Below, piece by piece: positions 31,417-38,875 of a stretch of DNA of 50,768 nt. A program made the translations under genes and the position numbers. Each line of letters opens with the position of its first letter. Position 1 is the stretch's first letter. The notes beneath the pieces are model-generated. The model was not told the DNA's origin. It worked only from the letters and a program-made list of their open reading frames with translations, and did no database searches. Origin of the DNA: Cytophagia bacterium. Its GTDB lineage: Bacteria; Bacteroidota; Bacteroidia; Cytophagales; Spirosomataceae. The stretch spans positions 1 to 50,768 of the forward strand of contig REAB01000069.1 of assembly GCA_004293645.1 (NCBI GenBank), given 5' to 3'.

Positions 31417-34245
31417 ATGATGGCTTCTACCCGCAAACTTAGCGGCGTTCTGCTGGGATTACTTCTTTACTATTCCGCCGCTGCGCAACAAATTTCTGCC
31501 CCTGCTGGCAGCGAATACGCTCAAATTAACAAGAATGGGGCTACTGTTTTGCCCAACGGGCGTATTGTTACACCCATGGGCAAGCAGTTTACCACCGCTC
31601 CACACCCTTATGGTTTGGTACTGAGTCCCGACGGCAACGTAGCTGTTACGGCCAATTCGGGCACTAACCCATTTTCGATTACGATTTTGAAAAATATTTT
31701 AGCCCAAAATCCTCAGATTCAGCAAATCCCCGAAGGCGCAAAAACTGACAATGGCGTGCTGGAAGCGTGTTTCATGGGGCTGGCCATTGCCCCCAACAAC
31801 CAAACCCTTTATGTGGCAGGAGGCCAAACCAACCAAGTTTTTATGTTTGACCTCGCCACGGGCAAAAAGAAGGGAAGCATCAATTGTAGTGCCAAAAACT
31901 ACACGCACGGCTACCTCGGCGATATGGTGCTTTCTAAGGACGGCAAAACGCTGTATGTGGTAGACCAAATTGGATTCAGGATGGTGGTTATCAACACCGA
32001 AACCCAAAAAATTGTGGATAACATTCCTACGGGCCGCTACCCATTTGGTATTTGCCTCTCGCCCGACGAGTCGCGGCTGTACGTAGCCAATGTAGGCGTA
32101 TTTGAGTACAAATATTTTACCGACCTCGACCCAAAAAACATAAAAGGCACTGCCCACCCGTGGCCTGCCACTAAATATGGCTCCAAAGAAATGGAAGAAG
32201 GCATACCCGAAAAAGGAATACCAGCACTCGGAAGTCCCAACGCACCCGAAGCATTTTCGGTTTGGTCGTATAGCTCACAGTCCACGGTCAATAGTCCACG
32301 GTCCACAGTCACAAATAATACTATGAACCGTGGACTATCGACCGTGGACTATTGGACCGTGGACTCTAAGATAAAAACTGGGTTTTTGGTGGGACAAATG
32401 GTTGAGGATTTTCCTGCGGTGGGCGGTAGCAGCCCTAACTCAATAGTAGCCACCGACCAATACGTATTTGTGAGCAATGGCAACAACGACTGCATCTCGG
32501 TGATTGACATCAAGAAAGATACAATAGTGAGTACCATCAAGCTCCAACCCGACCCGCGTTTGGGCAAACTGCGCGGCGTTATTCCGTTTGGGGTGGCTGT
32601 TTCGCCCAATGGCAACGGCCAACCGCAACAGCGGCTGTACGTGGCCGAGTCGGGTATCAACGCCGTGGCCGTTATTGACATTCCAACCTTAAAAGTGCTG
32701 GGGCATTTGCCCACGGGCTGGTTTCCGTCTAAATTGAAAGTATCGAACGACGGCAAAAAATTGATAGTGGCCAATGCCAAAGGCTACGGCAGTGGTCCAA
32801 ACGGTGGAAATACCTTCAAATTGGGTCCTGAGGGAAGCTACATTGGCAGTTTAATGAAAGGTACCGTTTCCGTAATTGACATTCCTGACGATGCCGAGTT
32901 GCCCAAACTCACAGCCCAAGTCTTGGCCAACAATTTCAAGTTTGAAGCTCCAACACCCCGAAACCCTGCTTACGAAAATATCAAATATTTGGTTTTTATC
33001 TCAAAAGAAAACCGCACTTATGACGAGATTTTTGGCCAAAATTCCAACGGAAAGGGCGATGCCACTTTGGCCCGCTACGGCGCAAAAGCGACATTTAGCA
33101 ACAAAAAGAAAACCTTAAAATTAGAAAACACCGACGTAATGCCCAATCATTTGGCATTGGCTCGGCGTTTTGCCATGTCCGACAATTTTTACTGCGATGC
33201 CGACGTATCGGCCGACGGCCACCGCTGGATGGTAAATACCTATCCCAACGAGTGGTGCGAAACTGCCACTGCGGCAGCTTACGGTGGCCGACGTAGCTTG
33301 GTTGATACCTCAAAAGCCCCTGGCAACTTGTCGTTTTATGGCTCGGCGGGCAGTATTTATCCCGAAGATTACAACGAAGCGGGTTCTATGTGGGAGCATT
33401 TAGATCGCCACGGCAAAGATTTTTTCAATTTTGGGTTTGGCGTAGAAATGGCCGCCGCTTATTCAGACAGCACCATGAAGTATATCGGTGAGCTTTACAC
33501 TGCAAATTATCCGTTGTCGGCCCCTTTGTTCGACAAATCTTCCAAAGCATTTCCAACCTACAACATGGCCGTACCCGACCAGTTTAGGGCTGATGTTTTT
33601 ATGAAAGAATTTAACCAACGCTGGGGCAATGGCGGCCTGCCACAACTCATTACGCTCATGCTCCCCAACGACCACGGTACCAACGAACGGCCAAAAGCAG
33701 GGTTTCCGTTTGTAGAAAGCTACATGGCCGACAACGACTTGGCCGTGGGGCGCACCATCGAATTTTTGAGCCACACTCCTTACTGGAAAAATATGCTCGT
33801 TGTGATACTCGAAGACGACGCGCAGGGCGGCGTGGACCACATAGACGCGCACCGCAGCCCCCTTTTGGTTATTTCGCCTTGGGTCAAAAAAGACTACGTG
33901 AGCCACGTTCATGGCAGTTTTGGGAGTGTTTTTAAAACTTTTTGGAACATCTTAAAAGTGCCTTATCTCAACCACTACGATGCCGCTGCCACCGATTTGT
34001 CTGATTGCTTCACCACCCAACCCGACTTCTCGCCTTACCGCGCGGTAGGCATCAACCCTCGTCTTTTCGACCCTCAAAAAGCCCTCGACCCATTCGACGA
34101 AAAGTTTGACTGGAAGGCTTTTGCCGAGTCGGAAGAACTTGACCGTACCGAAACCATGCAAAAACGCCGCGAAGAAGATGACGAAAAAACAAAAGCCAAG
34201 AAAAAGCCAAAACCTTCGTCTAAAAAAGCTTCTCCGAAAAAGTAA
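31417..34245 (+). CDS. YncE-like beta-propeller fused to an alkaline-phosphatase-fold phosphoesterase
   Basis: An exported protein of about 940 residues. The signal peptide (MASTRKLSGVLLGLLLYYSAAAQQ) leads into a seven-blade YVTN/YncE propeller (HPYGLVLSPDGNVAVTANSG, GKTLYVVDQIGFRMVVINTETQK, GRYPFGICLSPDESRLYVANV, to about residue 510). A phosphoesterase domain of the alkaline-phosphatase superfamily follows (SKENRTYDEIFGQNSNG, FAMSDNFYCDADVSADGHRW, VILEDDAQGGVDHIDAHRS). The tail is Lys-rich. Substrate unknown. About 30 codons at 32276-32366 are an in-frame inserted repeat, rich in Ser/Thr/Asn, between propeller blades. ATG at 31417 or 31420; the frame start at 31249 overlaps the EamA gene and lacks a signal. 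Confidence 0.88.
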   Translation: MMASTRKLSGVLLGLLLYYSAAAQQISAPAGSEYAQINKNGATVLPNGRIVTPMGKQFTTAPHPYGLVLSPDGNVAVTANSGTNPFSITILKNILAQNPQIQQIPEGAKTDNGVLEACFMGLAIAPNNQTLYVAGGQTNQVFMFDLATGKKKGSINCSAKNYTHGYLGDMVLSKDGKTLYVVDQIGFRMVVINTETQKIVDNIPTGRYPFGICLSPDESRLYVANVGVFEYKYFTDLDPKNIKGTAHPWPATKYGSKEMEEGIPEKGIPALGSPNAPEAFSVWSYSSQSTVNSPRSTVTNNTMNRGLSTVDYWTVDSKIKTGFLVGQMVEDFPAVGGSSPNSIVATDQYVFVSNGNNDCISVIDIKKDTIVSTIKLQPDPRLGKLRGVIPFGVAVSPNGNGQPQQRLYVAESGINAVAVIDIPTLKVLGHLPTGWFPSKLKVSNDGKKLIVANAKGYGSGPNGGNTFKLGPEGSYIGSLMKGTVSVIDIPDDAELPKLTAQVLANNFKFEAPTPRNPAYENIKYLVFISKENRTYDEIFGQNSNGKGDATLARYGAKATFSNKKKTLKLENTDVMPNHLALARRFAMSDNFYCDADVSADGHRWMVNTYPNEWCETATAAAYGGRRSLVDTSKAPGNLSFYGSAGSIYPEDYNEAGSMWEHLDRHGKDFFNFGFGVEMAAAYSDSTMKYIGELYTANYPLSAPLFDKSSKAFPTYNMAVPDQFRADVFMKEFNQRWGNGGLPQLITLMLPNDHGTNERPKAGFPFVESYMADNDLAVGRTIEFLSHTPYWKNMLVVILEDDAQGGVDHIDAHRSPLLVISPWVKKDYVSHVHGSFGSVFKTFWNILKVPYLNHYDAAATDLSDCFTTQPDFSPYRAVGINPRLFDPQKALDPFDEKFDWKAFAESEELDRTETMQKRREEDDEKTKAKKKPKPSSKKASPKK
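32276..32366. repeat. Inverted-repeat element (GTCCACGGTC type) inserted in frame in a coding gene
   Basis: Left arm 32280-32303 and right arm 32340-32364 are complementary over 24 bp except for one extra G. Each arm holds two copies of GTCCACGGTC or its complement, and more partial copies lie inside. The element is translated as a Ser/Thr-rich stretch (SSQSTVNSPRSTVTN..., ending WTVDSK) within the YncE-phosphoesterase gene. Reading frame is kept. Confidence 0.85.
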
Positions 34246-34510
34246 TCTGCCAAGCTCAAAATACATTCAAAGTTAGGCTGTTAAAAATCAGGGTCAAAAG
34301 TTCCCGCCATTTTCATATAAAGCTACCATTTTTGGTAAAAGCGTTTTTTTTCAATACGACATTCGCAGTATAAAATTTACACCTACTAACTTGCTGATTA
34401 TCAAGACAAATACAAACTAAATAGTAGCTTTTTAATTAGGTTTAGACACCACAAAAATACGGCGTTTCTCGCTCTTTTTTACAAAAGCGGAGTATTGCTA
34501 CCTACGTATC

Positions 34511-35353
34511 CTACTTTAAGCTAAACGTTTGCCGCTGTTTTCGGCTCATCACCCGCACGCTGTCGCCCACTTGAAGGGTGCCAGTAGTGCGAGTGATTAT
34601 GTTTTGGCCAAAAAATATTTTGTTGTTCACTTTGCGGTAAGTTGCCAACGTTTTGAGCGGTTCTTTGCCCGCTATTTCGCCCGTTTCGGGGTTTACGGTT
34701 GTCATGATGCAACGCGCACAAGGTTTAACTCCATAAAATGTAGATTGACCAATTTCAAACTCAAACCACTGGTCTTCGTCGTAAGGTAGCACGCCTTCTA
34801 CTACCAAATTGGGCCTAAAACGCAGCATTTCTACTGGTTCAGAGAGGCGCGTGTTGAGGTCATGGAGCGAGGCTTGGCTTATCAATAAGTACGGAAAACC
34901 GTCGGCAAAGCTAACGTTGGTATCAAAGTGAGCGTAGTTGGAGTCGGCGGGGCGGGGCGAAGTATCTGGCAAATACACCAAGCGCACGGGCGCGTCCAAA
35001 ACGGTACTGAGCCAAGCGTTGCAGGCATCGCTTACCACAACGGCCTCGATGGTGTCATTCCAAACCGTAACGTTCAGTATGTCAAAGGTTTGTGGCAAAA
35101 ATGGTACTCGTAGCGGGGCAACTGGCTGCGTGCGATGCTTTAAAATGAGTTCGTTTTCGCCCAAAGCTACCTCAATAAGCGCCATTTTGGAAAACTCCCG
35201 CTGGCTCAAAAATCGGTTATGGGTGTCAATTACCAACCAACGGCGGTCGTGCTGCAAGCCGCGCTCTTCTATCGTGGCTTTTTGCAAAGCAATGCCCCCC
35301 AGCGATTTGACGGGGTAAATCAAAATTTGGGAGAGGAAGAGTTCGGTGTGCAT
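34511..35353 (-). CDS. MOSC-domain protein with N-terminal beta barrel
   Basis: A 280-residue protein of the YcbX/mARC type without the ferredoxin domain. N-terminal MOSC_N: LSQILIYPVKSLGGIALQKA and ERGLQHDRRWLVID. The MOSC domain follows, with FRPNLVVEG and the conserved cysteine in KPCARCIMTTVNPETGE, the expected molybdenum-cofactor ligand. Such proteins reduce N-hydroxylated compounds or move sulfur. No molybdopterin genes are nearby. Confidence 0.92.
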   Translation of the reverse strand: MHTELFLSQILIYPVKSLGGIALQKATIEERGLQHDRRWLVIDTHNRFLSQREFSKMALIEVALGENELILKHRTQPVAPLRVPFLPQTFDILNVTVWNDTIEAVVVSDACNAWLSTVLDAPVRLVYLPDTSPRPADSNYAHFDTNVSFADGFPYLLISQASLHDLNTRLSEPVEMLRFRPNLVVEGVLPYDEDQWFEFEIGQSTFYGVKPCARCIMTTVNPETGEIAGKEPLKTLATYRKVNNKIFFGQNIITRTTGTLQVGDSVRVMSRKQRQTFSLK

Positions 35354-35400
35354 GAATTGAACGACTAACGTTATTTACGCAATAATAAAGAAATTTTGCT

Positions 35401-35408
35401 TATTTTTG
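35401..35408 (+). promoter_or_regulatory. Possible -7 element of the first Uma2-type gene
   Basis: TATTTTTG matches TAnnTTTG and lies 18 nt before the ATG at 35427, so the leader would be short. No -33 TTG at the expected distance. Confidence 0.4.
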
Positions 35409-35426
35409 AGTTTAAACACCACTACA

Positions 35427-35975
35427 ATGATAGCTACAACCGAAAAACTGGCCATTCCCACCACCTTAGAAGAGTTTGTGCAGTGGGAATCAAACGATGG
35501 GTTTAAATACGAGTGGAACGACGGCGAACTAATTCAATTTAAAGGCATGGACAAAAAACAAGTTTACATCTATGAACTTCTCAATAAGCTGTTTATTCAA
35601 AAAGGTCATTGGCAAACAGGCACTCTGGTATCCGAATACGACGTAATGCTGAGTGGTATTCAGATGCGACGGCCCGATATAGCCTATTTAAGCAGTACCC
35701 AAATAAAGCGTGCCAAGCAAGGAATTGACGAAATCCCAGCATTGGTGATGGAAATTATTTCGGGGAATGACAACATCAACAAAGTAGAGGCCAAAATTAC
35801 CGAGTATTACAAAGCAGGCGTACAAGTAGTTTGGCTCATTTTTCCCGAAGAACAAATGGTACACGTTTACACTTCACGCCGTACCGTAAAAATTTGCTTA
35901 GAAGAAGACATTTGTTCGGCCAATCCTGTTTTGCCCGATTTTGAAGTAAGTGTGGCGGCACTTTTTGCCGATTAA
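35427..35975 (+). CDS. Uma2-family (DUF820) PD-(D/E)XK nuclease-like protein
   Basis: A 182-residue protein with the Uma2 fold. Seen: EYDVMLSGIQMRRPDIAYLS with the metal-binding Asp, PALVMEIISGNDNINKVEAKITEYYKAGVQVVWLI with the core Glu and downstream Lys, ending in a short strand (VLPDFEVSVAALF). The family is very common in Cyanobacteria and Bacteroidota, has a restriction-endonuclease-like fold and no firm biological role. The ATG at 35427 is preferred to a TTG at 35406. The stop is 25 bp from the convergent second Uma2 gene. Confidence 0.9.
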   Translation: MIATTEKLAIPTTLEEFVQWESNDGFKYEWNDGELIQFKGMDKKQVYIYELLNKLFIQKGHWQTGTLVSEYDVMLSGIQMRRPDIAYLSSTQIKRAKQGIDEIPALVMEIISGNDNINKVEAKITEYYKAGVQVVWLIFPEEQMVHVYTSRRTVKICLEEDICSANPVLPDFEVSVAALFAD

Positions 35976-36000
35976 CAATTGTGTTCTGAACTTGATGCGC

Positions 36001-36564
36001 CTATTCTTCCCCAAAAACCGCGCTGTGGGGCAAATCAAGTTCAGGGAAAAGCGGTGAACGGGCAGAAGCCCCTTCTTCGGCGTAAGAAAAAAGCGTGTAT
36101 TTTTGCGAAACATCAAGGGCGTAAATCCAAATGGTTTCGTTGAGCGAGTCCACAATCCAATATTCTTTTACGCCAAATTTTTCGTAATCATTTTTCTTTT
36201 CGATGTAGTCGCGCGCTACCGAGCCTTTCGACACCACTTCTACCAACAAATCGGGCGCACCCGCGATGTAGCTTTCGCCGATAATTTGGCTGTTTTCTTG
36301 GGCTACAAAAATCAAATCGGGCTGTACAGCATCTCCTTTTTGAAAAACCACGTCGAGCGGTGCAACGAATATTTTGCCCAAGTTTTGTACTTTGATGTAA
36401 GGCTTCACTAAATCGTAAACGTTGGTTACGATGGTCTGGTGTTTTGGTTTGGGAGAAGGCATCTCAATAAGGTTAGAATCACGCAGTTCATACCGCGACT
36501 CGGCGGGGAGTTGTTCCACCATTTCTTGATACGTCCAGCTTTTTGAAGTGAGTTCGGTTATCAT
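36001..36564 (-). CDS. Second Uma2-family (DUF820) protein
   Basis: A 187-residue Uma2 protein. Signature residues: AVQPDLIFVAQ (Asp), PDLLVEVVSKGSVARDYIEKKNDYEKFGVKEYWIVD (Glu...Lys). The N-terminal half (YELRDSNLIEMPSPKPKHQTI) is closer to the family consensus than that of its neighbour, so the two are diverged paralogues or separate arrivals rather than a fresh duplication. They are transcribed toward each other with 25 bp between the stops, so mRNA overlap is likely. Confidence 0.92.
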   Translation of the reverse strand: MITELTSKSWTYQEMVEQLPAESRYELRDSNLIEMPSPKPKHQTIVTNVYDLVKPYIKVQNLGKIFVAPLDVVFQKGDAVQPDLIFVAQENSQIIGESYIAGAPDLLVEVVSKGSVARDYIEKKNDYEKFGVKEYWIVDSLNETIWIYALDVSQKYTLFSYAEEGASARSPLFPELDLPHSAVFGEE

Positions 36565-36939
36565 GTGTTCTAAAATTTGAAAACAAATTACGAAACTATT
36601 GGCAAAACAAAAAATGTGCGTATTGATTCGGCAATTTGTGTTAGACCCAACGATTAGGTCTTGTGGCAGTTGGGGTTTTTGAAACTCGTCTGCTGGAACG
36701 TCCGCCGATATAATTTACTGTTATTGAATTACTTAAAAATGCTCAATAGGTTTTCATTAGACGAAACAAAACTGGCCTACCCATACGGTACAATAAAATT
36801 CCAAATGTTGAATTGCTTCTGTCAGTCCCCACTTGACATAAACCCATATTGTGCGTTCAGCTTTTTGTTTCTACTGTACATTAATTCGGTTCTGACGTTG
36901 AATTCTAAGCTGTCAAATAATAATTTTTCTATTTTGATT
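36565..36939. other. 375-bp AT-rich intergenic region
   Basis: No credible gene. It holds a short plus-strand frame reading GLVAVGVFETRLLERPPI-stop (ending near 36712) that looks protein-like but has no start, and a degenerate palindrome CTGTCAGTCCCCACTTGAC at about 36818-36836 that resembles the repeats at 1-98. The 36661-36981 frame is AT-rich, starts with TTG and has no recognisable content. Confidence 0.5.
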
Positions 36940-37473
36940 TTAGTAATTTCTAAGGTCAATAAAATAATCGTTTCTGTTTGAATTATTGAAATATACGTCC
37001 ACTTCCCCATTAAAAAAAGTGTTGCAATAATCTGTCGGGTCATATTTTAGAATTTTAGATTTAAACTGCAATTGAACTTTATTTTGAAGTTCTGTCTGAC
37101 AAATAAAATAGTAGTCATATTCATTGTCGCCCAGGTCATTTTTAATAACTTCTATTACTTTTGCTTTTACTTTTTGCCCATTTTTCAATAACCAGTTAGC
37201 ATGTCTCTCGGATAAAAGTGTCGAGATGAATACAAGAAAGAAAAATAGAACCCAAGCAAGCAGCCCCATAGAGAAACAGAATAAAGGGAAATTAAACTTA
37301 ACTGTCAGGCTTGTTATTAATACAGCTACAAGATAAGTTGGATAAACACCAATGAGAATAAAAAGAATAAATGTTCCAATAGTTCCGAGATAACTCATTA
37401 TTGCCAAATTAGCTTTTTCGTACAAATATTTTAGTTCCCGTGATGCTGGGTTTGTTTTTAAGCTGACGCACAT
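36940..37473 (-). CDS. DUF3592-like membrane protein
   Basis: A protein of about 177 residues with two or three transmembrane helices (IMSYLGTIGTFILFILIGVY, YLVAVLITSL, FCFSMGLLAWVLFFFLVFI) and then a soluble beta-rich domain (GQKVKAKVIEVIKND through KYDPTDYCNTFFNGEVDVYF). The G-x-KVKAKVIEV start and the later VDVYFNNSNRNDYFID strand fit DUF3592, a domain of unknown function in membrane proteins. The open frame extends into rodA; the ATG at 37473, 21 nt past the rodA stop, is taken as the start. Codon use is clearly more AT-rich than in rodA, which suggests acquisition. Confidence 0.6.
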   Translation of the reverse strand: MCVSLKTNPASRELKYLYEKANLAIMSYLGTIGTFILFILIGVYPTYLVAVLITSLTVKFNFPLFCFSMGLLAWVLFFFLVFISTLLSERHANWLLKNGQKVKAKVIEVIKNDLGDNEYDYYFICQTELQNKVQLQFKSKILKYDPTDYCNTFFNGEVDVYFNNSNRNDYFIDLRNY

Positions 37474-37496
37474 CTCATCTAAAATTCCAAATTCAT

Positions 37497-38783
37497 TTAC
37501 GCTCGCGACAGCGTGAAGGGACGCTGGGCATCGAGTTTTAGAAAAATAAAAAGCAAAATGGTGAAAGTCCACAAAGAAGAACCGCCGTAGCTAAAAAACG
37601 GCAAAGTAATACCAATAACGGGCATCAAGCCGATGGTCATGCCAATATTGACCAAAAAGTGAAAAAACAAAATACTGGCCACCGAATAGCCATAGATGCG
37701 GGCAAAGCGCGTGCGCTGCTTCTCGGCCAACGACACGATGCGGCAAATAAGCCCGACAAAAATAAGCACCACCGCCGCGCTACCCACAAAGCCGTGTTCT
37801 TCGCCAATGGTACAAAAAATAAAATCGGTGTCTTGTTCTGGCACAAAGTCAAATTTGGTTTGCGTACCGTCTAAGAAGCCCTTGCCCCACAGCCGCCCCG
37901 AACCGACGGCAATTTTAGACTGAATGACGTTCCAACCAATGCCCGTTGGATCTACTTTTGGGTCCACCAGCACTTGAATACGCCGCCGCATGTGGGGCTG
38001 CAATACGTGCTTGATGATAAAATCAACGCTGGTTACAAAAAACGCCATCAACCCGAAAATGACCGAAATGTTAATGGCGTTTTTACGCGTGCGGTCGTAG
38101 CGCGGAATAATGACCCAATAAATAAGTAAAGCCCCCAACAGCAGCCCCGCAAAAATGTATAACTTAGAAAAAAACAAAGCGCACAAAAACAACCCAATGA
38201 CCGTGAGCAACAGCGCAGGATAGATGCCAGGCAGCCCTTCACGGTAGAATACAATGACAAAAGCCGCAAAAACTAACGTCAAGCCCGTTTCTTTGGAAGC
38301 CAAAATAAGCACCGCTGGCAGTAGCACCAAACCCGCTACCGAGAGTTGGTCGCGCCACTTGGTTAGATTGACACTGGGCTGACTGATAAACTTGGCCAAC
38401 ATCAAGGCCAATCCAATTTTCATAAACTCGGCAGGCTGGATTTGAAATGAGCCGTACCGAATCCAAGACCGCGAACCTTTGATGTCAGTGGCTAATACGA
38501 GCGTAGCCAACAACATAAAAATACAAACGCCATAAATAATGGGCGCAAGGGCTTCCCAAAATTTGTGGTCTATTACCAAAATAGCCGTAATAAGTAGCAC
38601 CGACGTAGCCGCAAACATGGCTTGCTTGCCCGCTCGGTTCGACAAATCAAAGAGTTTGGTTTGTTCTTCGGGGTTATACACCGACGCATACACGTTAAAA
38701 AGCCCCACAATGACGCAAGCCGCGTACAAAAACACCGTGAGCCAGTCTATACTTTGGGCAATACTTGCTTCGTTTCGAGCCAT
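37497..38783 (-). CDS. rodA: Rod-shape-determining peptidoglycan polymerase RodA
   Basis: A 428-residue SEDS-family glycosyltransferase that polymerises lipid II for side-wall growth with PBP2. About ten transmembrane helices. SEDS hallmarks: GSRSWIRYGSFQIQPAEFMKIGLALMLAKF, SKETGLTLVF, SKIAVGSGRLWGKGFLDGTQTKFDFVPEQDTDFIF with the catalytic Asp region, and PFFSYGGSSLWTF near the end. It lies 92 bp after mrdA on the same strand, the standard mrdA-rodA pair. mreBCD, which usually precede them, are not in the window; a gluconolactonase-like gene is there instead. Confidence 0.97.
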   Translation of the reverse strand: MARNEASIAQSIDWLTVFLYAACVIVGLFNVYASVYNPEEQTKLFDLSNRAGKQAMFAATSVLLITAILVIDHKFWEALAPIIYGVCIFMLLATLVLATDIKGSRSWIRYGSFQIQPAEFMKIGLALMLAKFISQPSVNLTKWRDQLSVAGLVLLPAVLILASKETGLTLVFAAFVIVFYREGLPGIYPALLLTVIGLFLCALFFSKLYIFAGLLLGALLIYWVIIPRYDRTRKNAINISVIFGLMAFFVTSVDFIIKHVLQPHMRRRIQVLVDPKVDPTGIGWNVIQSKIAVGSGRLWGKGFLDGTQTKFDFVPEQDTDFIFCTIGEEHGFVGSAAVVLIFVGLICRIVSLAEKQRTRFARIYGYSVASILFFHFLVNIGMTIGLMPVIGITLPFFSYGGSSLWTFTILLFIFLKLDAQRPFTLSRA

Positions 38784-38875
38784 TTATAGGTTTATAATTT
38801 GAGGTTTGTAATTGGAGCAGGGCTGCCCGTGCGATTGGCCGCTATTTGGTATTTGTAATCTGATATTTGAACTAC

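Noticed and set aside
34322-34335. Hairpin TACCA-TTTT-TGGTA after the propeller-phosphoesterase gene as a terminator
   Set aside because: The stem is only 5 bp and AT-rich, and lies about 75 nt past the stop; too weak to call.
36640-36665. Integron attC-like site (GTTAGAC overlapping ACCCAAC)
   Set aside because: Core-like heptamers are present but there is no paired second simple site at the right distance and no integrase, so the match is probably chance.
36661-36981. 106-codon open frame on the plus strand
   Set aside because: It starts with TTG in AT-rich sequence, overlaps the end of the DUF3592-like gene and has no recognisable domain.
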